A DNA stretch of 64,000 nt from Mucilaginibacter_A sp050955045 (GTDB taxonomy: Bacteria > Bacteroidota > Bacteroidia > Sphingobacteriales > Sphingobacteriaceae): NCBI GenBank assembly GCA_050955045.1, contig JBPBQV010000034.1, forward strand, positions 1 through 64,000, in the 5' to 3' direction. Numbering within the stretch: position 1 is the first letter of the stretch; each line of letters starts with the position of its first letter. Positions 36,049-44,336 of the stretch are shown in pieces. Below the pieces are notes generated by a model, which was not told the DNA's origin, did no database searches, and saw only the letters and a program-made list of their open reading frames with translations. The position numbers and the translations under genes are program-made.

Positions 36049-37122
36049 TTAAATAGTAGAACCTTCCTGCAGCTTTTCGGCATTTTCTGCAAACTGTAAA
36101 GCTTCTATAATCTCCTGAATATCACCATCCATAATGGCTGGCAAGTTGTACATCGTTAATCCAACGCGATGTTCGGTTACACGGCCTTGTGGATAATTAT
36201 AAGTCCGTATTTTGGCCGAACGGTCTCCAGTTGAAACCATCGTTTTCCGTTTAGCAGCAATATCGCCGTTGTGTTTTTGCAGTTCAATGTCGTATAATTT
36301 GCTTCTCAACATCTCCATAGCACGTTCACGGTTACCAAACTGCGAGCGTTCTATCTGGCAAACTACCACCATGCCCGATGGCCGGTGCGTTAACTGTACC
36401 TTGGTTTCTACTTTATTTACGTTCTGCCCACCAGCACCACCTGAACGCGAAGTTTGCATGTCCACATCCGCAGGATTCAGATAGAAATCTACCTCTTCCG
36501 CCTCTGGCAAAACCGCAATTGAAGCAGCCGAAGTATGCACGCGGCCCTGTGTTTCCGTATCCGGCACGCGCTGCACGCGGTGTACGCCTGATTCATACTT
36601 CAGTAAACCATAAACATCTTCTCCGTTTACTTCGATAATTACCTCTTTATATCCACCGGCAGTACCTTCCGTCATATCAACAATCGCGTATTGCCAGCCT
36701 TTTTTCTCGAAGAAACGCGTGTACATCCTAAATAAATCTCCGGCAAAAATAGCCGCTTCATCACCGCCGGTTCCGCCACGGATTTCCAGGATGGCATTTT
36801 TAGCATCTGCCGGGTCTTTCGGAATTAACATCAACCTGATTTTTGCTTCCAGTTCTTCTTTCTGCACCAAAAGCTCTTCCAGTTCGGCTTTGGCCATGGT
36901 TTTAAAATCTTCGTCTTTTTCTACCAGCAAAATTTCGCGGTTAGCTTCAATATTACTCACCATGTTGTAGTAAATGGTGTATTCATCTACCACTTTACCC
37001 AATTCTTTATATTCCCGGTTCAGCTGTGCGTAACGTTTCATATCATTCGTTACTTCGGGGTTGCTCAGTTCGGTTTCTACGTTTTGCCAGCGTTGTTTAA
37101 TCGCTTCTAATTTATCTAACAT
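36049..37122 (-). CDS. prfA: Peptide chain release factor 1
   Basis: 357 residues, the normal length. The stop-codon-reading tripeptide region is RVPDTETQGRVHTSA (PxT at 187-189) and the GGQ motif that triggers hydrolysis of peptidyl-tRNA is at residues 231-233 (SGGAGGQNVNKVE). The IRTYNYPQGRVTEHRV block near the C-terminus is typical of RF1. RF1 reads UAA and UAG on the ribosome. It is a housekeeping gene; an lpxH-like gene lies upstream on the same strand with a 94-nt gap that holds an exact dispersed-motif copy (37177-37188). Confidence 0.97.
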   Translation of the reverse strand: MLDKLEAIKQRWQNVETELSNPEVTNDMKRYAQLNREYKELGKVVDEYTIYYNMVSNIEANREILLVEKDEDFKTMAKAELEELLVQKEELEAKIRLMLIPKDPADAKNAILEIRGGTGGDEAAIFAGDLFRMYTRFFEKKGWQYAIVDMTEGTAGGYKEVIIEVNGEDVYGLLKYESGVHRVQRVPDTETQGRVHTSAASIAVLPEAEEVDFYLNPADVDMQTSRSGGAGGQNVNKVETKVQLTHRPSGMVVVCQIERSQFGNRERAMEMLRSKLYDIELQKHNGDIAAKRKTMVSTGDRSAKIRTYNYPQGRVTEHRVGLTMYNLPAIMDGDIQEIIEALQFAENAEKLQEGSTI

Positions 37123-37216
37123 ATTATTTTTTGAAGATATAAGCAGCTCATTTTCCTTTGGAGAAGGTTTATGCTGATGCTTCTTTTATCGGGTAAAAAT
37201 ACAGGTTTTAACGGAT

Positions 37217-37999
37217 TTATTTTTCTTCGGAAACAAAGGATTTATTCTCCTTTTCTTCAAAATATTTCAATTCCAATTTTTCTCCGGTAAAAACAGCATA
37301 CGTGTTGTGGTAAACCCATTCGCCCAAGTTGATATAACGACTTTTTACATCAAGCTGAATATCCAGCGGCAAATGCCGGTGGCCAAAAATCATATAATCA
37401 TAAAAGCGCGTTTTCAGCACTTCTTTGCAAAACGTAACCAGCCATTCCTGCTGCCCAGGTTTAGATTCTTCTTTTTCTTCGTTGATGATGCGGCTTTTGC
37501 GACTCCATTTGGAAGCAATACCAACGCCCAGATTCGGATGCAAACGCGCAAAAAGCCACTGACAAACTTTGCTTCTGAAAAACCATTTCAGCAATTTATA
37601 AAACTGATCTCCCGGACCTAATCCATCTCCATGATGCAGAAAAAACTTTTTACCATTTCGTTCCAGTTCCAGTTCATTGCTGATGATGGTTACGTTTAGT
37701 TCGGTTTTCAGATAATCAAACATCCACATATCATGGTTTCCTTTAAAGAAATACAGCTTCACGCCTGCATCCGAAAGTTCGGCCAGCTTCCCCAGAAAAC
37801 GGATATAACCTTTTGGCACAACGGTTTTGTATTCAAACCAGAAATCGAAAACATCGCCCATCAAAAAAATCTCCAAAGCATCTTTTCCAGCCATATCCAG
37901 CCAGCGCACAATGCGGTTTTCGCGTTCTCGGGAAGAAGCATAATTAGGCACACCCAAATGAAAATCTGAAGCAAAATAAATTTTATCACGAACAGCCAT
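37217..37999 (-). CDS. lpxH: UDP-2,3-diacylglucosamine diphosphatase (LpxH-like)
   Basis: 260 residues of calcineurin-like metallophosphoesterase. The metal-binding blocks are visible: SDFHLG near the N-terminus, LMGDVFDFWFEY, FFKGNHDMW, LHHGDGLGPGD and GHRHLPL. The GDxFDFWxEY block and the order are those of LpxH, which cuts UDP-diacylglucosamine to lipid X in lipid A synthesis. A sister LpxH2/PdeM-like role cannot be fully excluded. It is encoded divergently from the S9 peptidase gene, with a motif copy (38044-38055) in the 97-nt gap. Confidence 0.85.
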   Translation of the reverse strand: MAVRDKIYFASDFHLGVPNYASSRERENRIVRWLDMAGKDALEIFLMGDVFDFWFEYKTVVPKGYIRFLGKLAELSDAGVKLYFFKGNHDMWMFDYLKTELNVTIISNELELERNGKKFFLHHGDGLGPGDQFYKLLKWFFRSKVCQWLFARLHPNLGVGIASKWSRKSRIINEEKEESKPGQQEWLVTFCKEVLKTRFYDYMIFGHRHLPLDIQLDVKSRYINLGEWVYHNTYAVFTGEKLELKYFEEKENKSFVSEEK

Positions 38000-38096
38000 C
38001 GGCGCAAAAATACGTTAAAGCACAGGTTTCTAAAAACAAGCTAATGCTTCTTTTATACGGTAAATTTTTATCTTTAGATGAAGAATCAATCATAGA

Positions 38097-40217
38097 ATGC
38101 AAGCAAAAATAGTTTATTTCGCCGTTGCCGTTCTGTTTTCCGGCCATATTTACGCACAAAAAATGAATATCAAGACTTTGCCTTATCCGCAAACTGCCAA
38201 AGGAACTGTTACCGATAATTACTTCGGAACGGTAGTTCCTGATCCTTACCGCTGGCTGGAAGATGACCGTTCTGCCGAAACCAAAGCCTGGGTGCAGGAA
38301 GAAAACAAGGTAACGCAAAACTATCTGCAACAAATTCCTTTTCGGGAAGTCATCCGCCAAAAACTGGAAAAATTGTGGAATTACGAAAAATACAGCGCGC
38401 CTTTTAAAGAGGGGAAATACACGTATTTCTACAAAAACAATGGTTTGCAAAGCCAGTCGGTTTTGTACCGGCAGTTGGAAAATGGCGAGCCAGAGGTTTT
38501 TCTCGACCCGAATAAATTTTCTGCGGATGGAACGACTTCGCTGGCCGGAATTAACTTTAGTAAAGATGGCAGTTTAGCGGCTTACCAGATTTCGGAAGGC
38601 GGTTCTGACTGGCGCAAAGTTATCGTGCTAAAAACATCCGATAAAAGCAGTATCGGCGATACGCTGATCGACGTAAAGTTTTCTGGCCTGGCCTGGCGCG
38701 GCAACGAAGGTTTTTATTACAGCAGTTACGATAAGCCGAAAGAAGGCAGTCAGCTGGCCGGTTTAACGCAATATCACCAGCTTTTTTACCACAAACTCAA
38801 CACGCCGCAAAGCACAGATCAGCTGATTTTTGGCGGAGAAAAAACAGCACGCCGATATATTGGTGCTTATTTAACGGAAGATGAACGTTTTTTGGTGATT
38901 ACAGCTGCCAATAGCACAACTGGAAATGAATTGTACTTTCAGGATTTGAAGAAATCAGGTTCTGGCATTACCAGCATCGTTCATAATTTTGATAGTCAGC
39001 AGCAGATTATCGATAATATCGGTAGCAAACTTTATATTTTCACCAACCTAAATGCGCCTAATTTTAAGTTGATTACGGTTGATGCTGCTGATCCGAAACC
39101 GGAAAACTGGAAAGATTTAATCCCGGAAACACAAAATGTGCTGGACGTTTCTACCGGCGGCGGGAAAATTTTTGCGGAATATTTGAAAGATGCAACTTCT
39201 TTTATCCAACAATATAATTACGATGGGCATTTGGAACACACTATTCAGCTGCCTTCGGTTGGAAGTGCTGGCGGTTTTGGCACTAAAAAAGAGGAGAAAG
39301 AAACTTATTATACGTTTACTTCCTATGTTTATCCGTCCACTATTTTCAAGTACAATATTGCTTCCGGCAAGTCAGAAGTTTACAAAAAATCGGGTGTGAG
39401 TTTTGATCCCGAAAAGTATGAATCAAAACAGGTTTTTTATCCTTCCAAAGACGGAACCAAAATCCCAATTATCATCACGTACAAAAAAGGCACTGTTTTT
39501 AACGGCAAAAATCCGACGTTGCTTTATGCTTACGGCGGTTTTGGAGTGAGTTTGACACCGGCTTTTAGTACCAGTAATATTATTTTGCTGGAACAAGGCG
39601 GAATTTACGCCGTACCAAATTTGCGTGGCGGCGGCGAGTATGGCGAAAACTGGCATCTGGCCGGAACGAAAATGAAAAAACAAAATGTTTTTGATGATTT
39701 TATTGCGGCGGCCGAATATCTCATTCAAAATAAATATACTTCAAAAGATTACCTGGCTGTTTCCGGAGGTTCTAACGGTGGATTGCTAATTGGCGCGACC
39801 ATGACGCAACGACCGGATTTATCTAAGGTAGCTTTCCCGGCGGTTGGCGTAATGGATATGCTGCGTTACAACAAATTTACGGCTGGTGCAGGTTGGGCTT
39901 ATGATTACGGAACAGCAGAAGATTCTAAAGAAATGTTTGATTATCTGCATCAATATTCGCCGGTTCATGCTTTAAAACCAGCAGATTATCCGGCAACAAT
40001 GGTTACTACGGCCGATCATGATGATCGCGTGGTTCCTGCACATTCTTTCAAGTTTGCGGCGCAATTGCAAAAAGATCAAACAGGAAAAGCGCCGGTTTTA
40101 ATTCGGATTGAAACCAAAGCCGGACATGGTGCCGGAAGATCAACTGCGCAGGTAATTAATCAGGAAGCTGATAAATGGGCATTTATGTTCCAAAATATGA
40201 ACTTGAGTTTTAAATGA
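38097..40217 (+). CDS. Prolyl oligopeptidase, S9A family, exported
   Basis: 706 residues with a short signal peptide (MQAKIVYFAVAVLFSGHIYAQ). The seven-bladed propeller domain (YPQTAKGTVTDNYFGTVVPDPYRWLED, split here) precedes the alpha/beta hydrolase. The catalytic Ser559 lies in SGGSNGG, Asp in DHDDRVVP and His in KAGHGAG. It hydrolyses short peptides after proline, here probably in the periplasm. Its stop codon overlaps the ATG of the next gene (ATGA overlap at 40214-40217), so the two are translationally coupled. Confidence 0.93.
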   Translation: MQAKIVYFAVAVLFSGHIYAQKMNIKTLPYPQTAKGTVTDNYFGTVVPDPYRWLEDDRSAETKAWVQEENKVTQNYLQQIPFREVIRQKLEKLWNYEKYSAPFKEGKYTYFYKNNGLQSQSVLYRQLENGEPEVFLDPNKFSADGTTSLAGINFSKDGSLAAYQISEGGSDWRKVIVLKTSDKSSIGDTLIDVKFSGLAWRGNEGFYYSSYDKPKEGSQLAGLTQYHQLFYHKLNTPQSTDQLIFGGEKTARRYIGAYLTEDERFLVITAANSTTGNELYFQDLKKSGSGITSIVHNFDSQQQIIDNIGSKLYIFTNLNAPNFKLITVDAADPKPENWKDLIPETQNVLDVSTGGGKIFAEYLKDATSFIQQYNYDGHLEHTIQLPSVGSAGGFGTKKEEKETYYTFTSYVYPSTIFKYNIASGKSEVYKKSGVSFDPEKYESKQVFYPSKDGTKIPIIITYKKGTVFNGKNPTLLYAYGGFGVSLTPAFSTSNIILLEQGGIYAVPNLRGGGEYGENWHLAGTKMKKQNVFDDFIAAAEYLIQNKYTSKDYLAVSGGSNGGLLIGATMTQRPDLSKVAFPAVGVMDMLRYNKFTAGAGWAYDYGTAEDSKEMFDYLHQYSPVHALKPADYPATMVTTADHDDRVVPAHSFKFAAQLQKDQTGKAPVLIRIETKAGHGAGRSTAQVINQEADKWAFMFQNMNLSFK

Positions 40218-41026
40218 TGAAACACCAAATTTTAGTCGCTAAAAGAAGCATCATCACTTTTTTGCTGTTGATGCCATGCTTCTTTTATGCACCTTTTTTA
40301 CATGCGCAAATCTCTGCGAAGCAAAACCTGAACATCGTTTTTATTGGCAATAGCATTACGCACGGTGCTGGTTTAAAAGATTTTAAAACAATGGCTCCGC
40401 CTGTTTTTGCTACTCAGTTTTTACGCGAACAATCGCAAATTGGTCAGGTAAATTTTTCTAATCAAGGCGTAAGTGGTTTTACAACGGTAGATTTTCTACC
40501 GAAAACCAATACTGTATTTAACAAGGTAGAAACGGCAGCCAAAAGCTTTGATAATACAAATGCCACACTTATTTTTTCGATTATTTTAGGAACGAATGAT
40601 AGTGCGATTAGCGGTCCGCATGGAGCGCCGGTTTCTGCAGAAAATTATCAGCAGAGTTTAAAAGCCATTGCAGATCGACTTTTGAAAGATTTCCCGAATT
40701 GCAAAATCATTTTTCATCACCCGCTTTGGTACAGCGAAAACACTTATAACCGATCCAAATATTTGGCAGAAGGTTTAAAACGTTTAAAAAGCTATTTCCC
40801 TGAAATCCATTCGTTAATTAAGAGTTATGCTAAAACCTATCCAAAACAAGTGTTTTTAGGTGATAAAAAAGGCTTCGCTTATTTCAAAAAACATCATGAA
40901 GAACTGATGCAGCACGAAAACGGACAGCAAGGCGTTTTCTTTCTTCATCCAAATGAAAAGGGAGCCGTAGAATTAGGAAAATTGTGGGGGAAATCGATCT
41001 TAAAAATGGTTAGAAAACTAAATTAA
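40214..41026 (+). CDS. SGNH/GDSL hydrolase, exported
   Basis: 270 residues. A signal peptide to about residue 32 is followed by the SGNH fold: Ser47 in FIGNSITHG, Gly in SNQGVSG, GTND at 126-129 and a C-terminal FLHPNEKG histidine. This resembles Bacteroidota sialate/acetyl-xylan esterase relatives; no substrate can be named. It shares four bases with the upstream peptidase gene, and its stop codon overlaps that of the convergent protease gene. Unusually, an inverted pair of the dispersed motif lies inside its signal-peptide codons (AKRSII and PCFFYA). Confidence 0.85.
   Translation: MMKHQILVAKRSIITFLLLMPCFFYAPFLHAQISAKQNLNIVFIGNSITHGAGLKDFKTMAPPVFATQFLREQSQIGQVNFSNQGVSGFTTVDFLPKTNTVFNKVETAAKSFDNTNATLIFSIILGTNDSAISGPHGAPVSAENYQQSLKAIADRLLKDFPNCKIIFHHPLWYSENTYNRSKYLAEGLKRLKSYFPEIHSLIKSYAKTYPKQVFLGDKKGFAYFKKHHEELMQHENGQQGVFFLHPNEKGAVELGKLWGKSILKMVRKLN
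40240..40287. repeat. Inverted motif pair inside signal-peptide codons
   Basis: TAAAAGAAGCAT (40240-40251) and ATGCTTCTTTTA (40276-40287) form a 12-bp stem with a 24-nt loop between codons 9 and 25 of the SGNH hydrolase gene. The two copies are read in different codon contexts, so the DNA or RNA word appears to be what is kept. Confidence 0.8.
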
Positions 41027-42759
41027 TTTTCTGTATCTGGTTTTTTTGTGGTGAGTGCAGCAATCGGTTTTCCAATAACTTTGTGGTTACCTTCTCCTTT
41101 TAAAATAGATACTAATTCGGGTTTATTCTGGATAATTAATGCCGCTGCTGCCAGTTCTTTATCAGTTTTGAAACTATCTTCAATCCGGCCTTTTTCATAA
41201 TAATAACGAGTCACCAGCTCACTTTCTAAAATCTGTTTGATCTCTGCCTGATGCTGTGTCAAATCATTTTTTTTGCTGGCAGCAAGCTTAGTTTTAAGTG
41301 TTTCGTATTCTGTTTTAATCTCACTCAACTGTTTTTCGCGGTCTGCAACGGTTTTTAAATCTGCCAAAACCTTTTCAGTTTGCGTGCTGTAGCTGTAATC
41401 TTTGCCGGATAAATATTTCACAAAATCATTGTAATCCGCATCACTTACATTAAAATTTTCTGTTGGCGGCAACTGATTATGTGCATTTCGGTAGGTATTG
41501 GCGTAATTAAAAATCAGCATTTTAGTGATCAACGCTTTGGTGATATTGGCGATCGGCTCCTGTTTTACCACCACATCGGGATAAATGCCGCTGCCATCGT
41601 AAACCGAACGGCCATTTTTGGTTTTAAATTCATGAATAGACGAATCTGCAACTTTCACAACTGTTCCGTCTTCCTGGCGGTGCGTATAATCCAGAGATTG
41701 GATACATCGTCCCGAAGGCACATAATATTTAGAAATGGTGATTTTAACCAAACTATTGTACGGCATGCTGAACGTTTGCTGCACCAAACCTTTGCCGTAG
41801 CTGCGCTGGCCGATAATAACGGCGCGGTCTAAATCCTGCAAAGCACCAGCAACAATTTCTGATGCGGAAGCCGAACGGGCATTTACCAAAACGACCAATG
41901 GCAACTCCGTTTCGATTGGTGTATTTTGGGTACGGTAAACGTTGTTTTTCTCTTTTAATTTTCCTTTTTGCGAAACAACCTCTACTCCTTTTGGCACAAA
42001 AAAGTTGACAATTTTTACAGCTTCCTGTAAGATGCCACCGCCATTATAGCGCAAATCCAGCACAATTCCTTTTGGGCTATTTTTTTTAAGGTCGAGCAAA
42101 GCATCTTGCACTTCCTGACCGGAATTTTCCAGGAACTTATCTAACTTAATATAACCAATGCCGCTTTTCAGCATTCCATGATAAGAAACGTTAGGTTGTT
42201 TTATTTCTTCACGAAGCAAATTTTTAACAATTGGCTGGGCTACGTTTTCGCGCTTAACCAACAATTTTACCACACCGCCTTTTGCTCCTTTTAACAAAGT
42301 GCTTACTTCTTCGCTATTTTTTCCGTTTAGGTCAACATCGTTGATTTTTACCACTTCATCTCCTACCCGAACATCTGCTTTTTGTGCCGGATAGCCTTCA
42401 AAAAGCTGAGAAATAATTACTTTTTTATTGCGGTTATAAACGCCCGCACCAATGCCGCCATATTGCGTGCTGATGTAATGCAGTTTGTAATCTTCAATTT
42501 CAGATTCCGGAACAAATTCGGTGTATGGGTCCAGGCTTTCCATCATCGCATCCAAACCTCTTTTAATCAGTTTGGTAGGGTTAATCTCATCTACATAATT
42601 TAGGTTGACTTCCTTATAAACTGTAGCGAAAATATCCAGGTTTTTGGCCACCTGAAAAAGATCATCCTGAAAACTCCAGCTGGTTACCGCAAGTAAAAAT
42701 AATCCTCCGCCTAAAACTATTTTTTTACGCTTGCTGATCCACACGTTACCCTTTCTCAT
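41023..42759 (-). CDS. C-terminal processing peptidase, S41 family (CtpA-like)
   Basis: 578 residues. A single N-terminal membrane segment is followed by an S41 N-terminal helix region (YKEVNLNYVDEINPTKLIKRGLDAMM), a PDZ domain (GIGAGVYNRNKKVIISQLFEGYPAQKADVRVGDEVVKIND) and the protease domain with nucleophile Ser in ARSASASEIVAGALQD and Lys in GQRSYGKGLVQ. The last 150 residues are a charged helical tail typical of Bacteroidota members. It trims or degrades exported proteins in the periplasm. It is convergent with the SGNH hydrolase gene; the stop codons overlap and no terminator separates them. Confidence 0.92.
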   Translation of the reverse strand: MRKGNVWISKRKKIVLGGGLFLLAVTSWSFQDDLFQVAKNLDIFATVYKEVNLNYVDEINPTKLIKRGLDAMMESLDPYTEFVPESEIEDYKLHYISTQYGGIGAGVYNRNKKVIISQLFEGYPAQKADVRVGDEVVKINDVDLNGKNSEEVSTLLKGAKGGVVKLLVKRENVAQPIVKNLLREEIKQPNVSYHGMLKSGIGYIKLDKFLENSGQEVQDALLDLKKNSPKGIVLDLRYNGGGILQEAVKIVNFFVPKGVEVVSQKGKLKEKNNVYRTQNTPIETELPLVVLVNARSASASEIVAGALQDLDRAVIIGQRSYGKGLVQQTFSMPYNSLVKITISKYYVPSGRCIQSLDYTHRQEDGTVVKVADSSIHEFKTKNGRSVYDGSGIYPDVVVKQEPIANITKALITKMLIFNYANTYRNAHNQLPPTENFNVSDADYNDFVKYLSGKDYSYSTQTEKVLADLKTVADREKQLSEIKTEYETLKTKLAASKKNDLTQHQAEIKQILESELVTRYYYEKGRIEDSFKTDKELAAAALIIQNKPELVSILKGEGNHKVIGKPIAALTTKKPDTEN

Positions 42760-42821
42760 AAAACTTAAAAATCTGAATCTAATTTACAGAACTACATTTA
42801 CAATTGCAGGAAGAACTGTAT

Positions 42822-43037
42822 TTATAACCGATTATTATCAATGTTCACCAAAGCTTTTTTTAAGGTAAAAACTACATAATCACGGTCGCGATTTACCAGC
42901 GCCATGATTCGGCTGATTAAATCTTCTTCGTTGCCTTCGGTGTATTGCAATTGCGCGTCTGTTAAGCTATTATACTTACGCTGTACTTTAATTTTTACGC
43001 GTTCCCAGTCTTTATTGCTGATGGTAATTTCTGCCAT
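42822..43037 (-). CDS. CsbD-like small stress protein
   Basis: 71 residues. The pattern DWERVKIKVQRKYNSLTDAQLQYTEGNEEDL resembles the CsbD family core (W..xKGKxKEKxGxLTDDDLxxxEGxxEKL) and the C-terminal half continues with a short amphipathic helix. CsbD proteins accumulate under stress, but their activity is unknown. It lies 62 nt upstream of the S41 protease gene on the same strand and is divergent from the porin-like gene. A TAAAAACAGCAT copy (43078-43089) lies in the shared control region. Confidence 0.7.
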   Translation of the reverse strand: MAEITISNKDWERVKIKVQRKYNSLTDAQLQYTEGNEEDLISRIMALVNRDRDYVVFTLKKALVNIDNNRL

Positions 43038-43163
43038 TTAATTTTTTTATTCAAACCTAATATAAATTTCAGGCGTTTAAAAACAGCATACGCAATTTTT
43101 AACGCCTTTGCCGTTAGTTACTAAACTTTTTAAACCAATTTTACTCCTACCTAAAAAAAGAAC

Positions 43164-43760
43164 ATGAAAAAATATTTTTTTACCCTTTTGGCTGCTACAT
43201 TTTTTTTGAGTGCACAAGCACAATTTAGCCTTGGTGTAAAGGGCGGCGTTAACTTTTCTCGCCTGAGTGTAAACCAGGGGCGAATTAATTCTACCGCACT
43301 TCCAGGTTACCAAGTTGGTATCTGGACACGTATCGGAAAAGGGTTTTACGTGCAACCAGAAGTTTATTTAGGCAGTTCGGGCAGTAATTTTGATTTCCAG
43401 TACGATCAATCCAACCAAACGGTTACCGAAAGCGGAAAAGTGAGGTTTACAACTTTAAACGTACCGCTTTTAGTTGGACAATCTTTTGGATTGAGTAAAC
43501 TGAATTTCAGACTGATGGCCGGGCCAATGTATTCGTATTTTTTGAGTAATGACCAAAAATTATCCCAAACCGTAAAAAATGCTTATCAAGATTTTAACAA
43601 TTACCGCAACAGTACTTTGGGCTATCAGGCCGGAGCTGGTGTAGATGTGCTTAGATTTTCTGTTGATTTACGCTATGAAGGTGGCTTAACGGAAGTTAAC
43701 CCAGCTTATGGCCAACGGCAAAATGTTTGGCATTTGAGCTTGGGGTACAAGTTTTTGTAG
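43164..43760 (+). CDS. Outer-membrane beta-barrel protein (PorT-like family)
   Basis: 198 residues with signal peptide (MKKYFFTLLAATFFLSAQAQ). The rest alternates polar and hydrophobic residues in eight probable strands (FSLGVKGGVNFSRL; YQVGIWTRIGKGFYVQPEVYLG; FRLMAGPMYSYFL; LGYQAGAGVDVLRFSVDLRYEGGL) and ends LSLGYKFL. This is the small outer-membrane barrel family PF13568. The function is not known. It stands alone, with its own promoter region and a motif-pair terminator three bases after the stop. Confidence 0.88.
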   Translation: MKKYFFTLLAATFFLSAQAQFSLGVKGGVNFSRLSVNQGRINSTALPGYQVGIWTRIGKGFYVQPEVYLGSSGSNFDFQYDQSNQTVTESGKVRFTTLNVPLLVGQSFGLSKLNFRLMAGPMYSYFLSNDQKLSQTVKNAYQDFNNYRNSTLGYQAGAGVDVLRFSVDLRYEGGLTEVNPAYGQRQNVWHLSLGYKFL

Positions 43761-43761
43761 G

Positions 43762-43802
43762 ATAAAAGAAGCATCCTGAAATTTTTAGGATGCTTCTTTT
43801 AT
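43762..43802. terminator. Terminator built from an inverted motif pair
   Basis: ATAAAAGAAGCATCCT (43762-43777) pairs perfectly with 43787-43802 around a 9-nt loop, GAAATTTTT. Each arm contains an exact 12-bp dispersed motif. It lies between the convergent porin-like and lipoprotein genes and could serve both. Confidence 0.8.
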
Positions 43803-43825
43803 AAGCAAAAAATCAGGATAATTCC

Positions 43826-44290
43826 TTATTTTACCTTGTAAGTAAATGTTCTGATTAGACTAAGTGTATTCTGATTCAATATTTCAGTTTCCACTTTTAT
43901 TGAAGCTCCGCTTGCCGCTGTTGCCGGAACCTGATAATTTACAATCAAGGTATCTGTGGCTTTCGCTTTTGAATAAGCAGGCTGATAAGGATAGTTTTTT
44001 ATTTTGTTCCTGGTCCCTGTCCCAATTGTTTCGTACAGATTTAATTCTTTTATAGGAGACTGAGAGAAATACTGTACTTCCCATGATAAGTTTTGCCCTT
44101 TTGTATAACCTGCAGTTACAGGTATAGCCACTTTAGTAGCAATATCCGTAAAGGTATTTGAACTAATTGGATAATAGCCAGGACCGGCCGGAGTAGTATT
44201 ATCAGCAATAAAATCAATACTTTTTTTACATGCTGAAGTTGCAATTAACGCACAGAAAAAAGCCCCATATATTAATTTATTCAATTTCAT
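43826..44290 (-). CDS. Small lipoprotein of a SusC/SusD operon
   Basis: 154 residues. The lipoprotein signal is MKLNKLIYGAFFCALIATSAC (lipid Cys at 21). The mature part is beta-rich (YFSQSPIKELNLYE, DTLIVNYQVPATAASGASIKVETEILN), like an Ig-type or SusE-like surface domain, but I do not recognise a named family. It is the third gene after a susC/susD pair, 46 nt from the susD stop. By position it is probably a surface glycan-binding or accessory protein of that system. Confidence 0.75.
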   Translation of the reverse strand: MKLNKLIYGAFFCALIATSACKKSIDFIADNTTPAGPGYYPISSNTFTDIATKVAIPVTAGYTKGQNLSWEVQYFSQSPIKELNLYETIGTGTRNKIKNYPYQPAYSKAKATDTLIVNYQVPATAASGASIKVETEILNQNTLSLIRTFTYKVK

Positions 44291-44336
44291 CAGAATATTT
44301 TTAATGTTCTATAATTAAGTTGATAAGAGATTTTCA

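Noticed and set aside
37986..38450. Minus-strand 154-codon ORF
   Set aside because: It is antisense to the start of the S9 peptidase and overlaps the lpxH-like gene; composition is that of a shadow frame.
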